This document shows, in pieces, positions 34,572 through 42,446 of a stretch of DNA of 64,000 nt. The translations under genes and the position numbers were made by a program. Within the stretch, counting starts at the first letter, position 1. Each line of letters opens with the position of its first letter. The notes beneath the pieces are model-generated. The model worked only from the letters and a program-made list of their open reading frames with translations. It did no database searches and was not told the DNA's origin. Source of the DNA: Hyphomonadaceae bacterium (GTDB lineage Bacteria > Pseudomonadota > Alphaproteobacteria > Caulobacterales > Hyphomonadaceae); the NCBI GenBank assembly GCA_030697555.1, contig JAUYPV010000002.1, positions 38,783 through 102,782 on the forward strand, written 5' to 3'.

Positions 34572-34655
34572 TTAACGTGGGCCCTCAGACCCATGCAAGA
34601 CAAGCACAATCATGATGATTTTCAGGCAAAAGACGAGGAGCAGCCAAATCATCAT
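34572..34655 (-). CDS. Possible 27-residue membrane peptide overlapping the gp15 stop
   Basis: Too short for the ORF track. The frame reads MMIWLLLVFCLKIIMIVLVL and then a short polar end (HGSEGPR) before TAA. Nineteen of the first 20 residues are hydrophobic, enough for one membrane span, with a single Lys in the middle. Its ATG overlaps the gp15 stop in an ATGA arrangement, the same coupling used by other GTA genes here. Some phage and GTA clusters carry small holin-like or spanin-like peptides, but nothing beyond hydrophobicity and position supports that. It could be a chance frame. Confidence 0.35.
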   Translation of the reverse strand: MMIWLLLVFCLKIIMIVLVLHGSEGPR

Positions 34656-37600
34656 GCTGGAATCTCCACGTTCAGCGCCGCCCAGTCGCCAGGTTCCCCA
34701 TTGCGTCCAAGCTGCGCCACCTCAATCAGTGCCCCGCCGCCGCCGGGAAAATCCGTGGCCTGATCGCTTTCAGGATAGATGGATGACGAATCAGCAACGT
34801 CCCATTGCCGCTTGATCATCCCGCCGCCTGACACCTGAATCCTGTACCCCTCCGTCACTTCATTCGGCGGCTCCCCGGGTAGCCAGGGGTCGCCATCCGT
34901 CCGCGCCCGTCTTGTCCACGCCAACGCCAGATCGCCTTCCGACCATTCCGCTGCGAAGTGCGCCGGCGACCACATGCGGCCCCCAGCTTCGTGATGGGTA
35001 TGGAGGCCTTCCCACAGACCTGCGGTCCATTGGAGCGCCAAACCGCGTTCCCAGCTTTCGACTTCAAGTCGCGCTTCCGCGCCTGTCAGAAACAGTACGC
35101 GTGCCCCCTCCGTCGCGCCAACGGACATGGCGAGCTCGGTTCCCTGTTGTCCGCGCAGCAAGCCGGTCAGCTTATAAGTCTCAAGCTCGACTAGCTCCGC
35201 CTCATGATACTGGACGAGTTCCCAGCCCGCTTCGGTCTCGACCAGCATTGCGTTGGCCCCGTTGAGCACAGCACTCTCCGTGCGTGTCGCAAGGGCGCCC
35301 GGCACGCTTATCCAGGTCGAATCCTCCTGCCATCTACCAGAGGCGTGCGAAGAAAGGTCGGCTACCAGCCAACCCATCATGCACGGACGATCGATGCGCC
35401 CGCGCACGGTCATCTCCGAGGCATCGGCGCCAGCAGAGAAAATGACCGCCCCCGTCCACGATTCAGTGAACGCAAATCCTAGAGGTCGCAGATCGTCTTC
35501 CTGCCCGGGCAAGGCCGGCCCATCGACAATCGCCACACCCGGCTCGGTTGGAGAAGACGGAACAAGCGGCTTGACGGGCGAGGCAGGCTTCAGGATCGCC
35601 GCCAATGGTGCTCCCGCCCTCACCGCTTCGAACCGAATGACGCCGCCGTCCGACAGTTCGACAATGCGCCAGGCGTCGGCGCCAAGCCGCACGACATCTC
35701 CGGCTTCCAGCACAGCTCCATCCGCCCCCATGGCAAACCGTGCCCGCTCCCGATGCAGCGTCAATTGCTCCGCCAATGCGTTGGCGCAGCGCTGCGCCTG
35801 CTCTCGATCGAACGAAATGGCTGCCTCGACATCGACGACGGGCGCACCTGCTCCGCCCGCCGACACCGAAACGCCAGGCGCCTGATCCGCCTCCGCGTCG
35901 ACATGGCGCAGCCTCACCCGCGACTCCGGCCCCTCCATGCCGCCACGCGCCAGCGTCAACGGCGGAGCATTCTCCTCAACCAGCCGCCCCGCATCGATGC
36001 TCACGGAGTCCGCCCCGCGCATCCGGAAAACTATCGAGCCGTTACGCTCGGTCGCGTCGAGCCCGTGCACAGCCATCAGCGGTTCCAGTGCGGAACGAGC
36101 GCTCGTTGGCCCGTCGAAACGATAGCCCGAAACGATCTCGGTCACCCCGCTTGCGTCCGCAGTCGCACCTGCCTTGGCGCAGACATCCGCCGCCACATCC
36201 CGCAACAGCGCCACGCCGACGCGCCCGTTGAGCCAATGCCCCAGCCGCCAGTTGCCGCCATCGCTCCACGCATCTTCATCCGCCGGAAAAGCAGGATAGG
36301 GCCGGGCATCCCATGCCCACAGCGCAATCCCGTCTTCGGGAATCATGCGCCCCTCGTAGACTTCGGATTCCGGATTGCTGGTCTCATCCCAGTGCGCATG
36401 AAACGCCTCGATGGCGTTGCGCTGAATCACATCGTCTCGTGAGGCATTCGAGAAATGCGGCAACGCGCTCTCAGAGCTTTTGCGATCATAGAACACGTTC
36501 GGCTGGTTCGCGCCCTTGTCCGCCGCGGGCACGCCCATTTCAACAAGCCGCACCGGTTTCATGCCGGCAATCCAGGCCGTCGGCGTTCCAGATCTGACAC
36601 CTGCAACACGCGAATGATGTACATGGCTCCACCAACCGGCGACATCTTTCTGCCGGAACACCCATGGCTCTCCATAGGCGCTATCGGTTATCGGCAGCCG
36701 CACCTGCGCCGCGCGATCAGCTTCGTCCGCATAATACCATTCGAATGCTTCGCCGCCTGCTATCTGCGTAGCCAGATAGTCGCGCGAACGCCCATCGCGC
36801 CAGGCCACATCCGCATGACTATCGCCATCGCGCCAGTCGGCCATTGGCGGATACCAGTCGAGGCCAACATAACTGATGGCTTCGCTCGTCCAGAGTCCAT
36901 CGAGCGGAAAATCGAGATCGGCGCCGTCCACCCGCGCGGCATACTCTGTCCAATCAGCGGCATAGCTGACCTCGACATCGCCGCCCACGATGCCGCGGAC
37001 ATCGCTCGCCAACTCAACCAGCGCATCCACCGCCGGATACGCGTCGCCGATCTTGACCCGCGTGAGCCCGACCAGCTCCGATCCGATCAGTAGGCCGTCC
37101 GCGCCGGTGTCTTCAGCCAGCGCCGCATAATGCAGCACGAAATCACGATAGGTTTCGAAAAAAGCTTCGATCTGCTCGCCTGCGTCCCCCACCACGATCG
37201 TGATCCGCCCGCGCCACGGAAACGCCGCCTGCTCCGCGCCGCCATAGGGATCGGGCAGACCATTGCCGGCCGGAATATCCATCAACAGGAAGGGATAGAG
37301 CGTCACATGATAGCCGCGCACCTTCAGCGCCGTGATTGCTTGCCTCACGCTTTCGTCCGATGGCGTGCCCCCATAGTTCGGCTTGCCGCCAGTTTGCGAA
37401 ACGACATAGGCATCGCCACGCTCGATGCCCACCACGGACCAGCCTTGTGGCGCGGTCGTCTTGCCCGAAATCTCGACACCCGGTCGGATCTCGCACTCGC
37501 CGCAGCGCAGATCGTTCCCGAACCATCCAACCACCAGGTTCACGCGGGTGACATTCGGTAGCTCCGCCTCGAGCTGATCCAGCGATGCCTCGAAGTCGGA

Positions 37601-38368
37601 GATAGCCTCGCCGCTGTGCATGTTCTCCGCGGTCTCGCGGCCAGGACCAATCCTCCGGCGCACAATGTCGGTCGCCAGCGCGAACTCACCGGTACCCGGA
37701 ATGATGTTCACTGCCCGCGTAACCGCTTCCAGCCTGTCCGCCGCGCCACCTGCCGGCCGCACCACCTCGAACGACAATTGCGGCATGCGCCCGCCGAACT
37801 GATCGACCGGCAGCTCCTCGAACACGATGTACGCCACGCCGCGATACGCAGGCGCCCCGCCTGAGCCCCCACCCTCTATTGCCTCGATCAGCGGGTCCGG
37901 CGCCTGGTCCTCCGTCCCCTTGTAGAGCCGCCAAGTCGCCTTCGAGAGATCGAATGGCACGCCATTGGCCCAGCACCGCGACACGCGAGATACCTCGCCC
38001 TCGCACAGAGCAACCGCAAAACTCAGCGAATACGAATACTCGCTTACGGGGGGGCCGCCCTTGCCGCCATGCGTCTCACGATGCTCCCGGAACTCCGTAG
38101 CCCAGATCACCTGCGCGCCGACCCGGCAGCGCCCGTACACGACCGGGATGCTCGCCCCCTCGCGGCTCTCCGTCAGGTGAAACTCCTTCACCCGCGGACC
38201 CTGCATCGGCGGCGTCAGGTATCGTGCATCGATCGCCGCTCCGGCTAGCGATCCGATCGCCTGGCCGAGCGCTTGACCCGATATTTGCTGCCCGAGAATG
38301 TTCGCGCCCTGCGGCAGAACCTGCCCGCCGATCGCCCCACCCATCCTGTTCAAAACCAGCTCGGCCAT
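34652..38368 (-). CDS. GTA gp15: host-specificity/baseplate hub protein with TIM-barrel-like domain
   Basis: Tail-tip protein of the gene transfer agent, 1238 residues, close to RcGTA gp15. The N-terminus is a glycine-rich membrane-like stretch (GGAIGGQVLPQGANILGQQISG). The GTA TIM-barrel-like (glycoside-hydrolase-like) domain spans roughly residues 380-690, with GYHVTLYPFLLMDIPAGN, GLDWYPPMADWRDGD, LVEMGVPAADKGANQPNVF and ALWAWDARPYPAFP. The Phage-tail_3-type region follows (LARGGMEGPESRVRLRHVDAEAD), then fibronectin-like domains. It ends the structural block; its ATG overlaps the gp14 stop by 1 base (TGATG). The frame is fully intact. Confidence 0.95.
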   Translation of the reverse strand: MAELVLNRMGGAIGGQVLPQGANILGQQISGQALGQAIGSLAGAAIDARYLTPPMQGPRVKEFHLTESREGASIPVVYGRCRVGAQVIWATEFREHRETHGGKGGPPVSEYSYSLSFAVALCEGEVSRVSRCWANGVPFDLSKATWRLYKGTEDQAPDPLIEAIEGGGSGGAPAYRGVAYIVFEELPVDQFGGRMPQLSFEVVRPAGGAADRLEAVTRAVNIIPGTGEFALATDIVRRRIGPGRETAENMHSGEAISDFEASLDQLEAELPNVTRVNLVVGWFGNDLRCGECEIRPGVEISGKTTAPQGWSVVGIERGDAYVVSQTGGKPNYGGTPSDESVRQAITALKVRGYHVTLYPFLLMDIPAGNGLPDPYGGAEQAAFPWRGRITIVVGDAGEQIEAFFETYRDFVLHYAALAEDTGADGLLIGSELVGLTRVKIGDAYPAVDALVELASDVRGIVGGDVEVSYAADWTEYAARVDGADLDFPLDGLWTSEAISYVGLDWYPPMADWRDGDSHADVAWRDGRSRDYLATQIAGGEAFEWYYADEADRAAQVRLPITDSAYGEPWVFRQKDVAGWWSHVHHSRVAGVRSGTPTAWIAGMKPVRLVEMGVPAADKGANQPNVFYDRKSSESALPHFSNASRDDVIQRNAIEAFHAHWDETSNPESEVYEGRMIPEDGIALWAWDARPYPAFPADEDAWSDGGNWRLGHWLNGRVGVALLRDVAADVCAKAGATADASGVTEIVSGYRFDGPTSARSALEPLMAVHGLDATERNGSIVFRMRGADSVSIDAGRLVEENAPPLTLARGGMEGPESRVRLRHVDAEADQAPGVSVSAGGAGAPVVDVEAAISFDREQAQRCANALAEQLTLHRERARFAMGADGAVLEAGDVVRLGADAWRIVELSDGGVIRFEAVRAGAPLAAILKPASPVKPLVPSSPTEPGVAIVDGPALPGQEDDLRPLGFAFTESWTGAVIFSAGADASEMTVRGRIDRPCMMGWLVADLSSHASGRWQEDSTWISVPGALATRTESAVLNGANAMLVETEAGWELVQYHEAELVELETYKLTGLLRGQQGTELAMSVGATEGARVLFLTGAEARLEVESWERGLALQWTAGLWEGLHTHHEAGGRMWSPAHFAAEWSEGDLALAWTRRARTDGDPWLPGEPPNEVTEGYRIQVSGGGMIKRQWDVADSSSIYPESDQATDFPGGGGALIEVAQLGRNGEPGDWAALNVEIPA

Positions 38369-38808
38369 CAGTCTTCAACTCCTGGAAACTGGAACGCTGC
38401 CGCGATGCGCCGTCGCCACCACGGAACCAGCCGCGTCTCACACACGGCGCGTCCCCAGTATGCGTGGATGATCCTGTCCTCGCCCGAGACGATCGCCGCA
38501 TGCTTGGCTGGCGATCCCATCGCCATGCGGAAGAGCAGCACGTCGCCCTCACATGCATCGCCCAGTGTGATCTCGCGCAGATGCCGGCGCGCAGCCTCCA
38601 GCAGCGTCTCCTCGCCTAGCGCCTCCGCCCAGTTCGGCGTGTAGCCCGGCGTCTTTTCCGGCTCCTCGCCGATCACGCCGCGCCAGACGCCGCGCACCAG
38701 ACCAAGACAGTCCACGCCTACGCCCAGCACACTCGCCTGATGCCGATACGGCGTTCCAAGCCAGCGCCGCGTCTCCGCGACGATGGCTTGCCGCTGAAGA
38801 CTGCTCAT
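38368..38808 (-). CDS. GTA gp14: NlpC/P60 cell-wall peptidase
   Basis: Phage-type peptidase that would open peptidoglycan during DNA delivery. The 146-residue protein shows the NlpC/P60 catalytic Cys in SVLGVGVDCLGLVRGVWRG and a His in MGSPAKHAAIVSGEDRIIHAYWG. The start ETRRWLGTPYRHQAS is the standard family opening. It lies between gp13 and gp15 in GTA order and overlaps gp13 by 4 bases (ATGA) and gp15 by 1 base, a compact translational unit. Confidence 0.93.
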   Translation of the reverse strand: MSSLQRQAIVAETRRWLGTPYRHQASVLGVGVDCLGLVRGVWRGVIGEEPEKTPGYTPNWAEALGEETLLEAARRHLREITLGDACEGDVLLFRMAMGSPAKHAAIVSGEDRIIHAYWGRAVCETRLVPWWRRRIAAAFQFPGVED

Positions 38809-39680
38809 CCGCGCCTCCCGCCGTCATTTGGACGATCGGAAGCCGGCCCCGCCAACACGGCGTCCGTTCCCGGCATATGTGGAAAGCCGCGAAAATTGTC
38901 CCGATTGTCGAACTTGGCGCCGCAGGTCGCAAAGCTCTTGTCGCAACCAGCCGTCACAACGAACGTATCGCCGATCCCGATCGCAAATCTTGGCGCCGCC
39001 GCTAGCTCGATCCCGCCACCCCCGCGCCGAACCACCCGGCCGCGCCCACCGGCATTGGCGCCCGTTTCCCAGATCAGCACGCCGCCAGCGAACCAGCCGT
39101 CGTCGAAACCCTCCAGGCCACCCGCCTCGAACAACTTCGCGCCAGATGTGGCGACTACAGTTCCTTCTCCCCGAAACGTCGCGTCATCTAGGTCGACGCT
39201 ACATCGCGGATCACCCACGTCCGCATCGCACGCTCGCGCGTAAACGCGCCCGACCGGCCGCTCGAGATCTGCCTTCAGGCTTACCAGCTCCGCCGCAAAC
39301 GCCGCGCCCTGCCGCGTCACCTCCGACAATCGTCCCGACCAGATGCAAACGCGATGCTCCGGCGCCTGCCAGTCCACACGCCGCACATCCACACGCGCGC
39401 CATCCCACATCCCCGCGCCGAGATCGCCTTCCGTGATGAACTCTGCCGAGAGGGCGCCGTCCGCAGCCGCACGCCCTGGCGCCAGTCCGCTCGAACTTTC
39501 GAATGTCGTGCCCTTCAGCCCGCTCGCCGGTTCATAGATCACGCCATCGAACATGAGCACCCGGTCATGATCCGTAGCGCCGAACACCACCCCATCCGAC
39601 CGCGTAACCCGCCAGCACACGCACAGGCTCGTCTCGTCCGCCGCCAGCCTGGCGGTGAACGCTTCGCTCACTTGTCTCAT
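38805..39680 (-). CDS. GTA gp13: DUF2163 tail protein
   Basis: Tail-tip/baseplate protein of 291 residues with the DUF2163 N-terminal domain (LCVCWRVTRSDGVVFGATDHDRVLMFDGVIYEPASG). A C-terminal BR0599-like domain contains YARACDADVGDPRCSVDLDDATFRG and TAGCDKSFATCGAKFDNRDNFRGFPHMPGTD. The paired Cys in the last stretch are conserved in RcGTA gp13, where such Cys have been linked to iron-sulfur binding. Its start lies 3 bases after the gp12 stop. Confidence 0.94.
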   Translation of the reverse strand: MRQVSEAFTARLAADETSLCVCWRVTRSDGVVFGATDHDRVLMFDGVIYEPASGLKGTTFESSSGLAPGRAAADGALSAEFITEGDLGAGMWDGARVDVRRVDWQAPEHRVCIWSGRLSEVTRQGAAFAAELVSLKADLERPVGRVYARACDADVGDPRCSVDLDDATFRGEGTVVATSGAKLFEAGGLEGFDDGWFAGGVLIWETGANAGGRGRVVRRGGGGIELAAAPRFAIGIGDTFVVTAGCDKSFATCGAKFDNRDNFRGFPHMPGTDAVLAGPASDRPNDGGRRG

Positions 39681-39683
39681 TGT

Positions 39684-40310
39684 CTATCCCGCTATCTCGA
39701 CCAGCGGCGCACGCATCACCCGCACCGCGTCGTGTCCCTCGAGCGCAACGTCCAGCCGGTCAGCATCGAACCGCACCGGCACGTCGAACTCGAACCCGGC
39801 CGTCAGAACCGCGCCATCCGCTGGCGCCGCATCGAACATTACGACACCCGTCGTCCAGTCCACCTCGAACGCTGTCACCACCTCGCCATCGATTGCCACT
39901 AAAACTGCATCCTCGACCGGCTTCGTGATCGCGCGATCCCAGCTTGCGCCTCCGCTGGTGTACCGCTTCACGAGTTGGAACTCCGTCGTCTCACCATCCC
40001 CCGCGCCCAATGGCTGGTCAGCCGCCGATATCGCCAGGCTCGGTGCGCAGCTCTTCCAATCGATCGGATCGCGAAACCTGAACCCATGCATCCGCCCGCG
40101 CCGCGCCTCGAAGAACGCCACCAGCGCATGCGCCAGGTCCGCGCGTATCACGGCCCCACCAGCCTCCCACCGTCGCCGCGAACCAGCCCAACGCGCATTG
40201 CGGCTCTCCACGCCCGACGCCAGACGCGCGATATCTGTCGCCCGCTCGGGCCCGCCACTCACACCAAACGCCAGCGCCAACGGCAGCCGCACCTCGTGAA
40301 ATAGGCTCAT
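39684..40310 (-). CDS. GTA gp12: DUF2460 distal tail protein
   Basis: Distal tail protein of 208 residues with the DUF2460 signatures SLFHEVRLPLALAFGVSGGPERATDIARLASGVESRNARWAGSRRRW and FFEARRGRMHGFRFRDPIDWKS. It also has IDGEVVTAFEVDWTTGVVMFDAAP near the end. It forms a ring between tail tube and tip in the Rhodobacter particle. The ATG overlaps the gp11-like stop by 4 bases. Confidence 0.95.
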   Translation of the reverse strand: MSLFHEVRLPLALAFGVSGGPERATDIARLASGVESRNARWAGSRRRWEAGGAVIRADLAHALVAFFEARRGRMHGFRFRDPIDWKSCAPSLAISAADQPLGAGDGETTEFQLVKRYTSGGASWDRAITKPVEDAVLVAIDGEVVTAFEVDWTTGVVMFDAAPADGAVLTAGFEFDVPVRFDADRLDVALEGHDAVRVMRAPLVEIAG

Positions 40311-40603
40311 GTGAACCTCGCCCCACGACGCACGGCCCGCGCTACCGCCGTCGCAATCTGGTTGGCCGATCCCGCATCCGGTCCACCGCCAGAAGAACTC
40401 GCCGCGCTTGTCTCCGAAGTGCGACCAAGCCGCTCCACGAGTTCCAGTACCGTTGCAGCCAGCCTCTCCAGATCCGCCTCACCGGTCCGCACGACCCGAG
40501 CCAGCTCCACCTCGACCGTACTCACGGCCTTCATCAACGACCGCTCCAGCATATCGCCGGCCATACGCGCACGCTCTTCCAGCGCGTCATCTTCCGCACT
40601 CAT
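40307..40603 (-). CDS. GTA gp11-position protein, short tape-measure-like
   Basis: The 98-residue product of the frame whose track start (41176) runs antisense through other genes; the real start is the ATG at 40603. It is helical (EERARMAGDMLERSLMKAVSTVEVELARVVRTGEADLERLAATVLELVERLG), then has a Ser/Gly linker and ends IATAVARAVRRGARFT. Position and the C-terminal A-x-x-R-G-A-R-F pattern match GTA gp11, the minimal tape-measure protein, but it is about half the length seen in Rhodobacter (about 200 residues). Its ATG lies 23 bases after gp9, leaving no room for gp10. Confidence 0.75.
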   Translation of the reverse strand: MSAEDDALEERARMAGDMLERSLMKAVSTVEVELARVVRTGEADLERLAATVLELVERLGRTSETSAASSSGGGPDAGSANQIATAVARAVRRGARFT

Positions 40604-40626
40604 TCCATCCTCCGATGTTGGAAAAC

Positions 40627-41043
40627 TCAGATCGCCTCGAACGAAATCACGCCCGCCGAAGCCAGCCGGATCGAGAACACCGCCTCGGCATCGTGCTCGC
40701 CGGCGTACACAAGCTCTCCGATCGCAAACGGCCCCGCGAGAACGCCAAAGTCTGCGACCACAAGCTGAAACATCGGCGCCTCCCCAGCGAAATACGCCGC
40801 ACGTAGCCGCGCGTCCGACGCCGCACCGCTGAACACGCCCGATCCCGCGATCTCGATCCGCTTGGTTCCGGCATTCGCGATCAGCTCGCGCCATGCTTCG
40901 AGACTCTGTGCTGTCGTCGCCTCTACCAGCCGCGTGCTCAGGCTGATCGTGCGCGCACGTATTCCAGCAATGATCGCGAACGCCGCCGGTTCGCCGCCAT
41001 CGCCGATCTTCACCAGGACATCGCGTCCTCGCTGTCCGCCCAT
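40627..41043 (-). CDS. GTA gp9: major tail tube protein (TP901-1 type)
   Basis: The 138-residue tail-tube subunit begins MGGQRGRDVLVKIGDGG. Family blocks are FAIIAGIRARTISLSTRLVEATT, WRELIANAGTKRIEIAGSGVFSGAASDARLRAAYFAGEAPMFQLVVADFG and LVYAGEHDAEAVFSIRLASAG. All match the GTA gp9/TP901-1 major tail protein. It is the first gene of the tail block. Upstream, where gp8 would normally sit next to it, lies the divergent ArsR/SRPBCC operon; gp8 is 7.1 kb away. Confidence 0.94.
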   Translation of the reverse strand: MGGQRGRDVLVKIGDGGEPAAFAIIAGIRARTISLSTRLVEATTAQSLEAWRELIANAGTKRIEIAGSGVFSGAASDARLRAAYFAGEAPMFQLVVADFGVLAGPFAIGELVYAGEHDAEAVFSIRLASAGVISFEAI

Positions 41044-41073
41044 GGCCTCTCCTCCTTTTTTTCACCTTGCCTG

Positions 41074-41103
41074 TTGACAGGCAACCTTTTGGTTGCATAT
41101 TGA
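41074..41103 (+). promoter_or_regulatory. Promoter with internal palindromic operator for the ArsR/SRPBCC operon
   Basis: TTGACA (41074-41079) and TATTGA (41098-41103) are spaced 18 bases, a good sigma70 promoter. Between them lies GCAACC-tttt-GGTTGC (41081-41096), a perfect inverted repeat typical of ArsR-family operators, so the operon is probably autorepressed. The predicted transcription start falls at or next to the ArsR ATG (41109), suggesting a leaderless message. Confidence 0.6.
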
Positions 41104-41108
41104 AATGC

Positions 41109-41432
41109 ATGGATCTGGTGTTCCGGGCCCTCGCGGACGAAAGCCGCCGCGCTCTGCTCGACAGCCTCAGCGCCAAAAGCGCTCAGACTCTCGGCGAGCT
41201 CTGTTCAGGGCTTTCCCAAGAAGGCGTGGCGATGACGCGACAGGCCGTCTCGAAACACCTTGCGATCCTTGAGGAAGCGAACCTCGTCGCAACCGTAAAA
41301 CGCGGACGCGAGAAGCTTCACTACCTCAACCCGGTTCCGATCGCGGAGATCGCGAACCGCTGGATACGGAAGTTCGAACGCACCCGGGTCGATGCGCTTG
41401 TCGATCTGAAGAAAAGACTGGAGTCAGAATGA
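41109..41432 (+). CDS. ArsR-family transcriptional repressor
   Basis: Winged-helix DNA-binding regulator of 107 residues. The track start at 41067 precedes the promoter; the ATG at 41109 gives MDLVFRALADESRRALLDSL, the normal ArsR opening. The helix-turn-helix is GVAMTRQAVSKHLAILEEANLVATVKRGREKLHYLN. No Cys metal-site motif (ELCVCDL) is present, so it belongs to the metal-independent group that commonly pairs with SRPBCC/AHSA1 genes. It overlaps the first SRPBCC gene by 4 bases and starts a plus-strand operon lodged between GTA gp9 and gp8. Confidence 0.92.
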   Translation: MDLVFRALADESRRALLDSLSAKSAQTLGELCSGLSQEGVAMTRQAVSKHLAILEEANLVATVKRGREKLHYLNPVPIAEIANRWIRKFERTRVDALVDLKKRLESE

Positions 41433-41872
41433 CCCAACCCATCCCCCAACCAGATCTTTCGTCGCGCCCTCACGATTCCCACGCCGAACGCTGGATGCCT
41501 TGTCCGCCGGCCCGTCTATACCGCGCCTGGACGCAAGAATTCGATCTCTGGTTCGCCGCGCCAGGCACGGTGGTCATGGATCCTCAGCCCGGCCAGCCGT
41601 GGTTCTTCGCCACCGAGTACAATGGCCATCGCCATCCGCACTACGGCCGCTTCCTGCGCCTGATCCCCGCCCGGCTGGTGGAGATGACATGGGTCACCGG
41701 CAAGGGTGGCACAGAGGGCGCCGAGACTCTTCTGACTGTCGAGTTTACCGCCGAAAACAACGGCACGCGCGTCACGCTCGTGCATCGCGGCTTCCCGCAC
41801 GCCCAGGCAGCAGCCGAAAACGAAAAGGCCTGGCCGCTCGTCCTCGCCCAGCAGGAGGAGCGGCTCAAATGA
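41429..41872 (+). CDS. SRPBCC/AHSA1-domain protein (first of three)
   Basis: START-like hydrophobic-ligand-binding fold of 147 residues. Visible features are RWMPCPPARLYRAWTQEFDLWFAAPG at the N-terminus, FLRLIPARLVEMTWVTGKGG in the central strands and VTLVHRGFPHAQAAAENEKAWPLVLAQQEERL as the C-terminal helix. The ligand is unknown. It overlaps the arsR stop by 4 bases and is followed with a 4-base overlap by a 38-residue ORF. Confidence 0.88.
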   Translation: MTQPIPQPDLSSRPHDSHAERWMPCPPARLYRAWTQEFDLWFAAPGTVVMDPQPGQPWFFATEYNGHRHPHYGRFLRLIPARLVEMTWVTGKGGTEGAETLLTVEFTAENNGTRVTLVHRGFPHAQAAAENEKAWPLVLAQQEERLK

Positions 41873-41985
41873 CGCCGCACACCGTCGTCGTCTACATCCG
41901 CGCCGAGTCCGACGATTGGGGCGAAGAGGAATTCAAGGCTGCACAGCAACGGAGAGCCAGCGAACAGGCCGCGAGGAAACAATGA
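41869..41985 (+). CDS. 38-residue ORF bridging two SRPBCC genes
   Basis: Too short for the track as a separate entry. It reads MTPHTVVVYIRAESDDWGEEEFKAAQQRRASEQAARKQ. Its ATG overlaps the upstream SRPBCC stop and its TGA overlaps the downstream SRPBCC ATG, both as 4-base ATGA junctions, so it fills the gap exactly. The composition is a short strand, an acidic Trp-containing patch and a basic helix. Function unknown. The double coupling argues for a translated microprotein or a translational relay; an eroded fragment of a fourth gene is the alternative. Confidence 0.55.
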   Translation: MTPHTVVVYIRAESDDWGEEEFKAAQQRRASEQAARKQ

Positions 41986-42443
41986 CCAACTCGAAATTCG
42001 TCCACGTCACCTACATCCGCACAACGCCCGAAAAGCTGTGGCGCGGCCTCACCGAGCCCGAGTTCACACGCCAGTACTGGGCCAACACGCATCAGGTATC
42101 CGACTGGAAGGTCGGCTCTGACTGGAAGATCGTGATCCCCGACGGCCGCGTCGGCGACGCCGGCAAGGTGATCGAGATCGACCGGCCTCGCAGGCTTGTC
42201 CTCTCGTGGCGAAACGAATTCCTGCCGGAGCTGAAAGACGAAGCCCCGACGCGGGTCACTTACGAGATTGAGCAGCAGGGCGACATGGTGAAGCTCACGC
42301 TCATCCATGAAAGCGATGTGCCCGACTCCAAGCTCATCGACACGGTGTCAAACGGTTGGCCCGTCATCCTCGCCAGCCTCAAGTCGCTGCTTGAGACCGG
42401 GGAGTCGCTGGAATCCACCCGCAAATGGCCGGAGGGATACTGA
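41982..42443 (+). CDS. SRPBCC/AHSA1-domain protein (second of three)
   Basis: 153-residue START-fold protein starting MTNSKFVHVTYIRTTPEKLWRGLTEPEFTRQYW, with VGSDWKIV, KVIEIDRPRRLVLSWRNEF and VKLTLIHESDVPDSKLIDTVSNGWPVILASLKSLLETG. The W-P-V-I-L-x-x-L-K-x-L-L-E-T-G ending is typical of AHSA1-type proteins co-transcribed with ArsR regulators. The start is coupled to the 38-residue ORF by ATGA and the next SRPBCC gene begins 3 bases after its stop. Ligand unknown. Confidence 0.9.
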   Translation: MTNSKFVHVTYIRTTPEKLWRGLTEPEFTRQYWANTHQVSDWKVGSDWKIVIPDGRVGDAGKVIEIDRPRRLVLSWRNEFLPELKDEAPTRVTYEIEQQGDMVKLTLIHESDVPDSKLIDTVSNGWPVILASLKSLLETGESLESTRKWPEGY

Positions 42444-42446
42444 TCC

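Noticed and set aside
40604-41176. N-terminal 191 residues of the 289-residue ORF containing the gp11-like protein
   Set aside because: That part is an out-of-frame reading of gp9 and the arsR promoter; the real start is the ATG at 40603.
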